Assembly: GCA_024638645.1 (NCBI GenBank)
Contig: JAHEJX010000013.1
Coordinates: 1 to 54,033 of the forward strand
Length of the DNA: 54,033 bases
Direction of reading: 5' to 3'
Origin: Actinomycetes bacterium
GTDB taxonomy: Bacteria; Actinomycetota; Acidimicrobiia; Spongiisociales; UBA5794
This document shows, in pieces, positions 33,839-41,806 of the stretch. Position numbers and translations under genes: made by a program. The notes beneath the pieces were generated by a model. That model did not search any database and was not told the DNA's origin. It was given only the letters and a program-made list of their open reading frames with translations. Positions within the stretch are counted from its first letter, which is position 1. Each line of letters starts with the position of its first letter.

Positions 33839-35485
33839 TCACTTGAGATACCCGTTTGTGATAGGCAAGCGCCGATCCCGCCCAAAGGCCTTGGTCGAGA
33901 TACGCACACCGGGAGCAGCCTGGCGCCGCTTGTACTCATTGCGATCGACCAATTTGGCGACTCGATCCACCACGGTCGGAGGGAATCCGGCAGCCACGAT
34001 GTCGGAAATCGAGCGGTCCTCTTCCACGTACATTTCGAGAATCCCGTCGAGGGTGTCGTAATCAGGCAAAGAGTCTGAGTCGAGCTGCCCGGGGCGCAGC
34101 TCTGCCGATGGTGGCTTCTGGATGGTCGCTTCTGGTATCACTACTCCATCGCGGTTGCGCCACCGGGCCAGTCGATAGACCCAGGTTTTGAAGACGTCTT
34201 TGAGTACCGCGTATCCACCGGCCATGTCGCCGTAGAGGGTGGCGTAGCCGACGGCCATTTCGGATTTGTTGCCCGTCGCCACCACCATCGAGCCGAATTT
34301 GTTGGAGAGCCCCATCAGGATCGCTCCCCTGATCCGCGCTTGGAGATTCTCCTCAGCAACATTTGGATCCGTGTCCTCAAACTGGGGAGCAAGCGACTCG
34401 AGGAACTGGGCGAATATGTCATCGATCGGAATCATGTCGAACCGGCAACCCAGATTCGCCGCCAGCTCTCGGCTGTCGGCAATCGATCCGTCTGAGCTGT
34501 AGCGCGTGGGCATCGTGACACCCCACACTGCATTGGGCCCCAGAGCGTCGACCGCGATTGCGGCGGTCAACGCGGAGTCGATACCGCCCGAGAGCCCAAC
34601 GACGACGCTCGAGAAGCCGTTCTTGCGCACGTAATCGCCGAGGCCGGTGACCAGGGCCGTGTACATCTCTTCGTCCTCGGGAAGCCGGGACCGCACCTCG
34701 GCTGCCGGCTGATCGCTACCGATTGCCACATCCACGTAGAAGAGGTCTTCCCGAAACTGCGGAGCGCGATGGATCAACTGGCCGGTTGCGTCGAACACCA
34801 TCGACTCGCCGTCGAACACGAGCTCGTCCTGACCTCCAACGAGATTGAGGTAGACGACAGGAACTCCAGAACGCCTGGCCTGCGCCGCCAGCAGCTCGGC
34901 GCGCTCCTCCCCCTTGCCATGGTGGTAGGGGCTGCCATTGATATTGAGGAGGAGCTGAGCACCGGCTTTGGCTTGATCGGTCGGCGGACCCGACGGCGAC
35001 CATATGTCTTCGCAAACGGAGACGCCGAACTTCACTTCACCGAGCTCCCAAATCAGATCCGTATGGGTGCCGGGCACGAAGTAACGCGCCTCGTCGAATA
35101 CGCCGTAGTTGGGAAGGAGAGCCTTGTGATAGGTGCCGAGGCGACGGCCACCCTGCACCAGTGCCGCCGCGTTGGCGAGCTCCCGCGGCACCGAATCATC
35201 CGGGTGTTGGTCCTCGGCAACCCGGTCGACAAATCCCACGACTGTCACAACGCTGCCAGAGGCCTTTGTGATGCGTTCCAGCGCGGCAAGGTTGTCGTCA
35301 ACGAAGCGGCGCCGCAACAAGAGATCCTCGGGGGGATATCCGGTGATGGCCAGCTCGGGGAGCAGCAAGATGTCGGCTTTGTGACCGTCGGCCCATGCCA
35401 TGGCGGCCATGATTGAATCCGCATTGGCAGCGATGTTGCCGACACGGAGATTCAATTGGGCGCACGCAACGCGGACGGTGCTCAC
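33839..35485 (-). CDS. nadE: Glutamine-dependent NAD+ synthetase
   Basis: NadE amidates nicotinic acid adenine dinucleotide to NAD+ using glutamine. The N-terminal nitrilase-type amidase domain has Glu44 (LLLPELAITGYPP), Lys121 (GTYHKALLPNYGVFDE) and Cys158 (SVCEDIW). The synthetase domain has the ATP loop VVVGLSGGIDSALTA near residue 295 and ATGNKSEMAVGYATLYGDMAGG near 405. At 548 residues it is the shorter bacterial two-domain form. The start is GTG with GAGGT 6 bases upstream. Confidence 0.95.
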   Translation of the reverse strand: MSTVRVACAQLNLRVGNIAANADSIMAAMAWADGHKADILLLPELAITGYPPEDLLLRRRFVDDNLAALERITKASGSVVTVVGFVDRVAEDQHPDDSVPRELANAAALVQGGRRLGTYHKALLPNYGVFDEARYFVPGTHTDLIWELGEVKFGVSVCEDIWSPSGPPTDQAKAGAQLLLNINGSPYHHGKGEERAELLAAQARRSGVPVVYLNLVGGQDELVFDGESMVFDATGQLIHRAPQFREDLFYVDVAIGSDQPAAEVRSRLPEDEEMYTALVTGLGDYVRKNGFSSVVVGLSGGIDSALTAAIAVDALGPNAVWGVTMPTRYSSDGSIADSRELAANLGCRFDMIPIDDIFAQFLESLAPQFEDTDPNVAEENLQARIRGAILMGLSNKFGSMVVATGNKSEMAVGYATLYGDMAGGYAVLKDVFKTWVYRLARWRNRDGVVIPEATIQKPPSAELRPGQLDSDSLPDYDTLDGILEMYVEEDRSISDIVAAGFPPTVVDRVAKLVDRNEYKRRQAAPGVRISTKAFGRDRRLPITNGYLK

Positions 35486-35537
35486 TCGTTACCTCGGCTC
35501 GGGTCCGGCCGTCGCGACACTACAGGCGCTGAGCTCG

Positions 35538-36674
35538 TCACAGACCGGCAACAGTCTCCTCGATGAGGAAGTCGACGACCGCAATGCCGGCCTCGTCATG
35601 GGACGCTCCGCTCTCGATCGCAGTTTTGTATGTGTCGAGCTGGCGGTGAGCGCTCGTTCCTCGCGCGATGATTGTGCGGGCGTGCTCGACCTCGGGCAAA
35701 ACGCCGAGGTCGTCGGCATCTTCGCGAACCAGCTCGATGATCTCTTCGACGAGCTCGGCAAACGGCACAAGCCGACCTAGACCGAAGTCGATGAGGGAGC
35801 CTGTCGCGCCGTAGCGCTGGGCCCGCCAGATGTTCTCGTCGATCAGCGATCGGCTGTATATCCGCCACCGCTGGTTGGTCATGCGACGCCGGTAGAGCAT
35901 TGCCAGCAGACTCATGTAGATCGCACCGATTGCGATGCCGTCGTCGAGCGACGTGCAGATATCAGTGCTGCGCATCTCGAGGGTCGGATAGCGATCGCTG
36001 GGCCTGACATCCCACCACAGCTTGGTGGCATCTTCGATGATGTTCGCTTCCACGAGAACAGCAACGTGACGCCTGTAGTCCGCCCAGCTCCCAAACTCGT
36101 CGGGCAAGCCGGTTCGGGGCAGCGTTCTGAACACGCTCGTCCTGTAGCTCTTCAAGCCGGTGTCATCTCCGGACCAGAAGGGCGAAGAGGTTGAGAGGGC
36201 CAGCAGGTGGGGCAGGAAATAGACGATCTGGTTCATCAGATCGATACGCAAGTTCGCGTCGTCGATACATACGTGGACGTGCATGCCGGAGATGACGAGG
36301 CGCCTGACGATGCCGGCCATGTCCTTGGCCAGCATGTGATAGCGCTCTTTGTCGGTGTGTCGCTGGTCACCCCATTGCGCAAAAGGATGGGTTGAGGCCG
36401 CAATGGGAGCCAATCCGTGTTTGCCGGTGACATCTGCAACTGTTCGGCGCAGCATGGCCAGATCGGCGCGCGCTTCTTGGAGGTTCTTGGCAACCTTGGT
36501 GCCGACTTCGATCTGGGACCGCAAGAACTCCGGGCTGACTTGAGCGCCGAGCTTCTCCTCGCACTCTTCCATGACCCCTGCCGGCATGTCATTGACGAGG
36601 TTGCGGGTCTCGCGGTCGACGATGAGGTATTCCTCCTCGATTCCCACCGTGAACGAAGGTCTCTCTATCGCCAC
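35538..36674 (-). CDS. Carboxylate-amine ligase, YbdK/glutamate-cysteine ligase type 2 family
   Basis: This is an ATP-dependent ligase of the GCS2 family, 378 residues. The N-terminal VGIEEEYLIVD (metal and substrate site), SGMHVHVCID near 130 and PTLEMRSTD near 230 are family hallmarks. Members have weak glutamate-cysteine ligase activity or act in peptide-like cofactor synthesis, so the product is uncertain. The GTG start has a near-perfect AGGAGG 4 bases upstream. It lies 52 bases upstream of nadE on the same strand, possibly cotranscribed. Confidence 0.87.
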   Translation of the reverse strand: MAIERPSFTVGIEEEYLIVDRETRNLVNDMPAGVMEECEEKLGAQVSPEFLRSQIEVGTKVAKNLQEARADLAMLRRTVADVTGKHGLAPIAASTHPFAQWGDQRHTDKERYHMLAKDMAGIVRRLVISGMHVHVCIDDANLRIDLMNQIVYFLPHLLALSTSSPFWSGDDTGLKSYRTSVFRTLPRTGLPDEFGSWADYRRHVAVLVEANIIEDATKLWWDVRPSDRYPTLEMRSTDICTSLDDGIAIGAIYMSLLAMLYRRRMTNQRWRIYSRSLIDENIWRAQRYGATGSLIDFGLGRLVPFAELVEEIIELVREDADDLGVLPEVEHARTIIARGTSAHRQLDTYKTAIESGASHDEAGIAVVDFLIEETVAGL

Positions 36675-36760
36675 ATCCCTCCTTGCGTAGCGCCCACCAA
36701 CATAGTTGGGTTACGTCCCAGGAGTCTTGCGGAGGTAGTGATGGCCGAGAAGTCCAAAAC

Positions 36761-36842
36761 TTCGTATCTCGTATCCGGTATGTCTTATCCCGAATTGGGA
36801 GATACGCACATCGCGATACCAGACACGAGATACCAGATGCCT
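36761..36842. repeat. Inverted heptad-repeat element upstream of the F420-type oxidoreductase
   Basis: The left arm has units such as TCGTATC, TCGTATC, CGGTATG, TCTTATC. The right arm has GATACCA, GACACGA, GATACCA, GATGCCT. The arms are imperfect complements of each other, so a long hairpin with a 7-base rhythm can form. It occupies the 212-base gap between two divergent genes. Confidence 0.6.
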
Positions 36843-36886
36843 ATCGATCCGGGAGCCGGCGGCTTGCCCACCGGTCATGGTTCCAC

Positions 36887-37843
36887 ATGAGATTCGGCGC
36901 TTTCGTTCCGCAAGGCTGGCGCATGGATCTCGTCGGCGTTCCCGCCGAGGAGCAGTGGGACACCGTCATGCGCGTCGCCGTTGCCATCGAGGCGGCTGGG
37001 TACGAGTCGGCCTGGGTATACGACCATTTTCACACCGTCCCGGTGCCGACTCAGGAGGCAACTCTCGAGGCGTGGAGCGTCATGGCGGGCCTGGCTGCCG
37101 CAACTGGGCGCATCCGCCTGGGTCAAATGTGCACCTGCAACAGCTATCGGCCACCAGCGTATATGGCCAAGGTCGCCACGACGATCGACGTCATGTCGGG
37201 CGGCCGGCTCGAGTTTTCGATCGGCGCCGGCTGGTACGAACACGAGTACCTGGCATACGGATACCCATTCCCGTCGGGAGGGACTCGCATTGCCCAGCTG
37301 AACGAGGCGGTGCAGATCATCAAGAAGATGTGGCTGGAGGAAGAGGCGACCTTCACGGGCGAGCACTTTGCGATTGCAGGCGCAATCAACCAGCCGAAGC
37401 CGATCCAGAAGCCGCATCCACCTTTGTGGATTGCCGGCGGTGGTGAGAAGAAGACGCTGCGTGTGGTCGCAGAGCACGCGGACTACTCCAACTTCGGAGC
37501 AGACCCGGAGGTGTTCGCCCACAAATCGGCGGTGCTCGAGGGCCACTGTGAGGCAATCGGTCGGGATTTTGCCGAAATCGGCCGCACGGCGATCCACCAC
37601 GTCGTGCTGGGCGCAACCGATGCCGACGTCGACCGCAAGGTCAAGCGGATTGCCCGCGATGCCCGGGTCGACGAGGACCGCATTCGGTCGTCCTTCCAAT
37701 GCGGCACTGCGGAACCGATCATCGAGAAGCTCGGCAAGCTCAGGGACCTTGGTTGTGTACATGTCCAGGTGTTCTTCCCGGACTCGGTCTGGGGTGATGG
37801 GCTAACTCGTTTTGCGGCTGAGGTGATCCCGGCTGTGGGCTGA
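36887..37843 (+). CDS. LLM class F420-dependent oxidoreductase
   Basis: This is a luciferase-like monooxygenase-fold protein of 318 residues, of the kind that usually binds coenzyme F420 in Actinobacteria. It shows MRFGAFVPQG at the start, ESAWVYDHFHTVP near 45, RIRLGQMCTCNSYRPPAYMAKVATTIDVMSGGR near 80-110 and GAGWYEHEY near 117, the standard blocks. I chose the ATG at 36887; the longer frame runs back through the repeat element. The substrate is unknown. It indicates that the host probably makes F420. Confidence 0.88.
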   Translation: MRFGAFVPQGWRMDLVGVPAEEQWDTVMRVAVAIEAAGYESAWVYDHFHTVPVPTQEATLEAWSVMAGLAAATGRIRLGQMCTCNSYRPPAYMAKVATTIDVMSGGRLEFSIGAGWYEHEYLAYGYPFPSGGTRIAQLNEAVQIIKKMWLEEEATFTGEHFAIAGAINQPKPIQKPHPPLWIAGGGEKKTLRVVAEHADYSNFGADPEVFAHKSAVLEGHCEAIGRDFAEIGRTAIHHVVLGATDADVDRKVKRIARDARVDEDRIRSSFQCGTAEPIIEKLGKLRDLGCVHVQVFFPDSVWGDGLTRFAAEVIPAVG

Positions 37844-37884
37844 ACGGCCCTAACCGGTTGTCGCGAAAAACCTAAGATGTGCCC

Positions 37885-39051
37885 ATGACCCGGGCATCCC
37901 AGATCGCCGATCTCACGCGGCACGTTCTCCCCGAGATCATCGAACTGCGACGTGCCATCCATCGGCACCCCGAGCTGGGATGGGAGGAGGTCGAGACGAC
38001 GAAGCGCGTGGTCGCAGCGCTAGGCGCTGCCGGGGTTGAAGTCTGGGCACGGGACTCCGGGATCGGCGCCGTCGCCGACGTGGGGAGCGGCGCGAATGCG
38101 GTGGGCTTTCGGGCCGACCTCGATGCCCTACCCATCTCCGAGATGAATGAGGTGGCATACCGGTCTCAGGTCGAAGGAGTGATGCACGCGTGCGGCCACG
38201 ACGTGCACACGGCAATCGGCGTCGGTATTGCTTTGGTCCTGAATCAGATGGACGACATCGGCGGCCGAGTTCGTTTCGTGTTCCAACCTGCGGAGGAAAA
38301 GATCCCAGGGGGCGCCACAGAGTTGCGAGCAGAGCGTGTCCACGAAGGACTGCGCTGCATCATCGGCTTTCACGTTGATCCGACGATCGAACCCGGCAAA
38401 GTGGGGCTGCGCATCGGAGGTATCACCGGAGCCTCCGACCGTTTGCGCATACATCTGAGCGGTCCCGGCGGACATACGTCGCGCCCTCACCAGACCGTCG
38501 ATCTCGTGGCAGTGGCGGGACGCGTGATCTCAGAGCTGCCGAACGTGATCAAGTCGACCATCGATCCTCGCGAGCCTTTGGCGCTGGTATTCGGCTCCGT
38601 TCGAGGGGGCAGTGCAGACAATGTCATCCCAACTGAGTTAGTGCTCGGCGGCACGGCTCGCATGTTCGATCACGACCTCTGGCGAGATATGCCAAAGATG
38701 ATCGAAAAGGCGGTAGGCGACCTTGTCCATCCGTCCGGGGCACGTTTTGAGCTCGACTACTTCCGAGGATCACCCCCGACTGTTAACGACGAACAAGTGA
38801 TCCACACTGTGCGCACCGCAATCAACGAGGTGCTCGGTCCCGACGCCGACGTAGAGACGCATCAAAGCCTCGGTTCCGAGGACTTCGCGTGGTTCCTGGA
38901 AGATATCCCGGGAGCTTTGCTCCGACTGGGCTCTGGCATAACCGGGAGGACCGTCGATCTGCACTCAGCAACGTTCGACATTGATGAGGCCGCCATCGAG
39001 GCTGGAATAGTCGCCGGTGTGGGCGCGCTGCTCGGTTTGCTGAACAACTAG
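37885..39051 (+). CDS. M20 family amidohydrolase (hippurate hydrolase/IAA-amino acid hydrolase-like)
   Basis: This is a binuclear metal hydrolase of the M20D type, 388 residues, removing acyl groups from amino acids or peptides. Metal-site blocks are VMHACGHDVHTAIG near 100 (Cys and His), FQPAEEKIPGG near 135, IIGFHVDP near 160 and a late LHSATFDID. The dimerisation domain carries SGPGGHTSRPHQTVD. A GTG two codons upstream (37879) is also possible. TAAGAT (37873-37878) ends 6 bases before the ATG, suggesting a leaderless mRNA. Confidence 0.9.
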   Translation: MTRASQIADLTRHVLPEIIELRRAIHRHPELGWEEVETTKRVVAALGAAGVEVWARDSGIGAVADVGSGANAVGFRADLDALPISEMNEVAYRSQVEGVMHACGHDVHTAIGVGIALVLNQMDDIGGRVRFVFQPAEEKIPGGATELRAERVHEGLRCIIGFHVDPTIEPGKVGLRIGGITGASDRLRIHLSGPGGHTSRPHQTVDLVAVAGRVISELPNVIKSTIDPREPLALVFGSVRGGSADNVIPTELVLGGTARMFDHDLWRDMPKMIEKAVGDLVHPSGARFELDYFRGSPPTVNDEQVIHTVRTAINEVLGPDADVETHQSLGSEDFAWFLEDIPGALLRLGSGITGRTVDLHSATFDIDEAAIEAGIVAGVGALLGLLNN

Positions 39052-40074
39052 CTATTCGGCCAGCACGAGCCCTACATCGAGAATCGCGTCGGTGAGCGCG
39101 ACGGCATCACCAGGCCGTACCGAGATCGTCAGTACTCCACCGCCGCCGTAAGGGGCGTGGCGGAGCTGAATGTCACGCACATCAGCTTGGGCCGCGGAAA
39201 GCGCCGCACCCACCTTCGCAAGCTCGCCGGGCCGGTCGGCCAGCGCAATCTGCACGGCCGTGGCTCGGGCAGTCAGCGAGCGTCGCACCTCACGCGAAGT
39301 GTGAAGCTCCTTAGCCAGTCCCGCCGTGTCGTCCGCCTCGAGGAGGGCAGCCGCCACAGCAAGCCGACTCTGCATCTCGCGGAGCGATGCGAGCACGTGA
39401 GTTCGATTCGCAGCCAATACATCAATCCAGAGAGCGGGGTCCGAACCGGCGACCCTGGTCAGATCACGAAACGAACCTGCTGCCAGGTTCATGGCTTCAG
39501 GGTGGTCCCCCGCCAGTCCCACAAGTGAGGCGGCCAGCAATTGCGGCAGATGGCTTATTGCGGCAACGGCCGCATCGTGGTCGGCCGCCGTCATTCGGAC
39601 GGGGCGCGCCCCCAGCTCCTCGACCACAGTTTCAACCGCGCCGAGGTCAGACGGATCGGCATTGTCGGTGGCAACAACCCATGTCGCTCCACTGAAGAGC
39701 GAAGAAGTTGCAGCCGCGGGGCCAGACACCTCCCGACCCGCCATGGGGTGAGACCCAACGAACCGATCGAGCCTGCTGGCGGACACGATCGCCGACTTGG
39801 CGCCGCAGGCATCGATAGTCAGCCACGGAATCTCACCGCGAGCCACGATCGCCTCAGCGGCGCCAGGTGGGCAGGCCAAGATCACGAGATCGTGCGGACC
39901 CTTCCAAGCTTCCGCTTCGCTCGTTGCCCGCTCGCTCAATCCTCCGCGCTGCAGTGCCGCCGTCAGCGTTTCGCCGTCAACATCCCAACCAACGACACGC
40001 CACCCTGTCGCCCGCAAGCCAAGGCCAATCGACGTGCCGATGAGGCCGGTACCGATGATGGCGGCAGATTTCAC
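39052..40074 (-). CDS. tyrA: Prephenate dehydrogenase with C-terminal ACT domain
   Basis: This enzyme converts prephenate to 4-hydroxyphenylpyruvate for tyrosine synthesis. The 340 residues have the NAD(P) motif IIGTGLIGTSIG (5-16), the conserved VGSHPMAGRE near 106 and SHLPQLLAASL near 172. An ACT-type regulatory domain (about 260-340) probably senses tyrosine or phenylalanine. The start is GTG, 6 bases after the DAHP synthase stop, so the two form an aromatic operon. No chorismate mutase domain is present; that activity is at 22544. Confidence 0.93.
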   Translation of the reverse strand: MKSAAIIGTGLIGTSIGLGLRATGWRVVGWDVDGETLTAALQRGGLSERATSEAEAWKGPHDLVILACPPGAAEAIVARGEIPWLTIDACGAKSAIVSASRLDRFVGSHPMAGREVSGPAAATSSLFSGATWVVATDNADPSDLGAVETVVEELGARPVRMTAADHDAAVAAISHLPQLLAASLVGLAGDHPEAMNLAAGSFRDLTRVAGSDPALWIDVLAANRTHVLASLREMQSRLAVAAALLEADDTAGLAKELHTSREVRRSLTARATAVQIALADRPGELAKVGAALSAAQADVRDIQLRHAPYGGGGVLTISVRPGDAVALTDAILDVGLVLAE

Positions 40075-40080
40075 GAGGAG

Positions 40081-41124
40081 CTAGAGCTCGACACCCATGA
40101 CGCCGGCGAGGGCACGCACTTCGCCCATCAGCTCCGTGAACTCGCTGGGGAGAATGGCCTGGGCGCCGTCAACTAGCGCCGTCTCCGGAGCCGGGTGCAC
40201 GTCAACCATGAATCCGTCTGCACCGGAGGCGACCGCGATTCGTGTCAGCGGCGCAACGAGCTCTTTGCGGCCACCACTGTGGCTGGGGTCCACGATTATT
40301 GGAAGGTGAGACAGGCCTTTGATCACAGGCACCGCCGAGATGTCGAGGGTATTGCGAGTTGCGGTCTCGAACGTCCGGATTCCCCTCTCGCACATGATGA
40401 TGTCATGGTTGCCCTCTTTGTAGATGTATTCAGCCGCGTTGAGCCACTCTTCGATAGTCGCTGTGAACCCGCGCTTCAACAGAACGGGTTTGTTCTGGCG
40501 TCCCAGCTCTGAAAGGAGAGTGAAGTTGGCCATATTGCGGGTACCTACCCGGATCAGGTCGGCATAACTTGCGACCAGGTCAACGTCGCGAGGATCGACC
40601 ACTTCGGCGACAAACGGCAGGCCGAATTCGTCCCTCGCCTCAGCCAGGAGCTCGAGCCCTTTCTCCTCGAGGCCCTGAAACGAATATGGCGAAGTGCGAG
40701 GCTTGAACGCGTCACCGCGCAGAATCGTTGCGCCCGCTTTGGCGACGGCCTCGGCTGCCGCGAAGAGCTGTTCGCGGGACTCCACTGCGCACGGCCCCGC
40801 GATCGGCACGAAATGCCCGCCTCCCACAGGCACATTGCCCACAGCAACGATCGAATCTTCCTGCTGGAAATCGCGACTGACGAATTTGAACGGCTTCAGC
40901 ACCGGCACTGCCCGCTCGACTCCCGGAAAGGCCTCCCAGGGCAGTTGCTGGATGACTTCGCGATCGCCGAGAGCGCCGATGACTGTGCGGTAGCGGCCCT
41001 CAGAAATATGGGCCTCGGCCCCGATGTCGTGGAGTCGTTCGACGACGTGGGCAACGTCCGCAGCATCGGCATCAGAGTTCATAACAATGATCAAGGACTC
41101 GTCCCCTCGGGATTTCGATGTCAC
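40081..41124 (-). CDS. aroF: 3-deoxy-7-phosphoheptulonate (DAHP) synthase with N-terminal ferredoxin-like regulatory domain
   Basis: This is the first enzyme of the shikimate pathway (PEP plus erythrose 4-phosphate). The 347 residues carry the ferredoxin-like regulatory domain (about 10-80) seen in the Thermotoga enzyme, where it mediates tyrosine inhibition. The barrel keeps Cys112 (GPCAVES), Lys141 (KPRTSPY), Arg196, Lys217 (LLKRG), His282 (DPSHSGG) and Asp319. The glutamate ligand of VEVHP is Asp308, a conservative change. The start is GTG with AAGGAG 5 bases upstream. It contrasts with the degenerate copy at 22544. Confidence 0.94.
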   Translation of the reverse strand: MTSKSRGDESLIIVMNSDADAADVAHVVERLHDIGAEAHISEGRYRTVIGALGDREVIQQLPWEAFPGVERAVPVLKPFKFVSRDFQQEDSIVAVGNVPVGGGHFVPIAGPCAVESREQLFAAAEAVAKAGATILRGDAFKPRTSPYSFQGLEEKGLELLAEARDEFGLPFVAEVVDPRDVDLVASYADLIRVGTRNMANFTLLSELGRQNKPVLLKRGFTATIEEWLNAAEYIYKEGNHDIIMCERGIRTFETATRNTLDISAVPVIKGLSHLPIIVDPSHSGGRKELVAPLTRIAVASGADGFMVDVHPAPETALVDGAQAILPSEFTELMGEVRALAGVMGVEL

Positions 41125-41156
41125 GGAGGCTCCTTAGGGCCTGGTGTGCTCACGGG

Positions 41157-41162
41157 AGGATA
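41157..41162 (-). promoter_or_regulatory. Possible -10 box of the aroF-tyrA operon
   Basis: TATCCT on the minus strand would give a leader of about 25 bases ending in AAGGAG. No -35 is clear. I searched this side of the 334-base gap and found no aromatic-rich leader peptide here, unlike at 23709. Confidence 0.35.
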
Positions 41163-41198
41163 GACGCCGGGGTTGCGCAGCAAACCAGCCGTCTTGAT

Positions 41199-41271
41199 CT
41201 CTCCCCCTCGCGAGCAGAGCGAGTGTTGGGGGGGAGCACGCCGAGCCGAAGGCTCGGTGGGAGGGGGAGCT
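41199..41271. repeat. GC-rich palindromic element in the aroF-XRE intergenic region
   Basis: CTCCCCCTC (41201-41209) pairs with GAGGGGGAG (41261-41269). Inside, CCGAGCC and GGCTCGG (41241-41257) form a second perfect hairpin, and a run of seven G lies between. It has the look of a REP-like palindromic unit. The rest of the gap (41272-41392) is GC-rich with no gene or motif I can support. Confidence 0.5.
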
Positions 41272-41392
41272 GAGGCGTCCCGCACCCGCGCCCAAGCTGC
41301 CGACGGGCACTTCGCTCCACCTCACTCCACGCCTACTTCGTTCCAGGTCCGCCAACGCTCGGAGGGGGCCTCACCGGGCGAGGCAACGTGTT

Positions 41393-41452
41393 TTGCAAGC
41401 GCGAATTCGCTCCCAGCTAGCGCTTGCAATAGTAAGCAGAGTGCGATATATT
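41393..41452 (+). promoter_or_regulatory. Strong leaderless promoter with inverted-repeat operator for the XRE-HBHA operon
   Basis: The -35 TTGCAA (41424-41429) and -10 TATATT (41447-41452) have an ideal 17-base spacer, and the GTG start comes 6 bases later. The -35 lies in the right arm of a perfect 10-base inverted repeat, TTGCAAGCGC (41393-41402) and GCGCTTGCAA (41420-41429), a likely autorepression site. Confidence 0.8.
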
Positions 41453-41458
41453 GTTGAA

Positions 41459-41806
41459 GTGAAACAACCGTTGTCCGATCTTGGCGGGTTCATCCGCCAG
41501 CAGCGTGAGCGCAGCGCAATGTCGCTACGCAAACTCGCTGAGGCGGCCGGGATATCCAATCCTTACCTAAGCCAGATCGAACGGGGGCTGCGCAAGCCGT
41601 CGGCAGAGATACTCAAGTCGATCGCCCGAGCCCTCTCGATACGCGCCGAGTCGCTCTACGAGCGAGCCGGGCTACTCGAAGGGATCGAGCGACCGTCCGT
41701 CGTCGAAGCGGTACAGGCGGATTCGCAGCTCAAAAAAGGTCAAAAGGAAGCGTTGATGCAGATCTATACGAGCTTCATCAACGACAACAACACGGAGGAA
41801 ACATGA
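41459..41806 (+). CDS. XRE family transcriptional regulator
   Basis: This 115-residue protein has an N-terminal Cro/CI-type helix-turn-helix (SLRKLAEAAGISNPYLSQIERGLRKPSAEILKSIARAL read in pieces, about residues 22-60) and a helical C-terminal tail. The GTG at 41459 directly follows the leaderless promoter; an upstream in-frame start at 41393 falls in the operator and is rejected. It overlaps the HBHA-like gene as ATGA. Mycobacterium tuberculosis has a comparable XRE gene just before hbhA. Confidence 0.9.
   Translation: MKQPLSDLGGFIRQQRERSAMSLRKLAEAAGISNPYLSQIERGLRKPSAEILKSIARALSIRAESLYERAGLLEGIERPSVVEAVQADSQLKKGQKEALMQIYTSFINDNNTEET

Noticed and set aside
36683-36886. 68-codon N-terminal extension of the F420-type oxidoreductase
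   Set aside because: It reads through the heptad-repeat element; the conserved protein starts at MRFGAFVPQG.
41125-41458. A second aromatic leader peptide and attenuator upstream of the DAHP synthase
   Set aside because: No ATG and no short frame rich in Phe, Tyr or Trp on that strand; the hairpins have no following T-tract.
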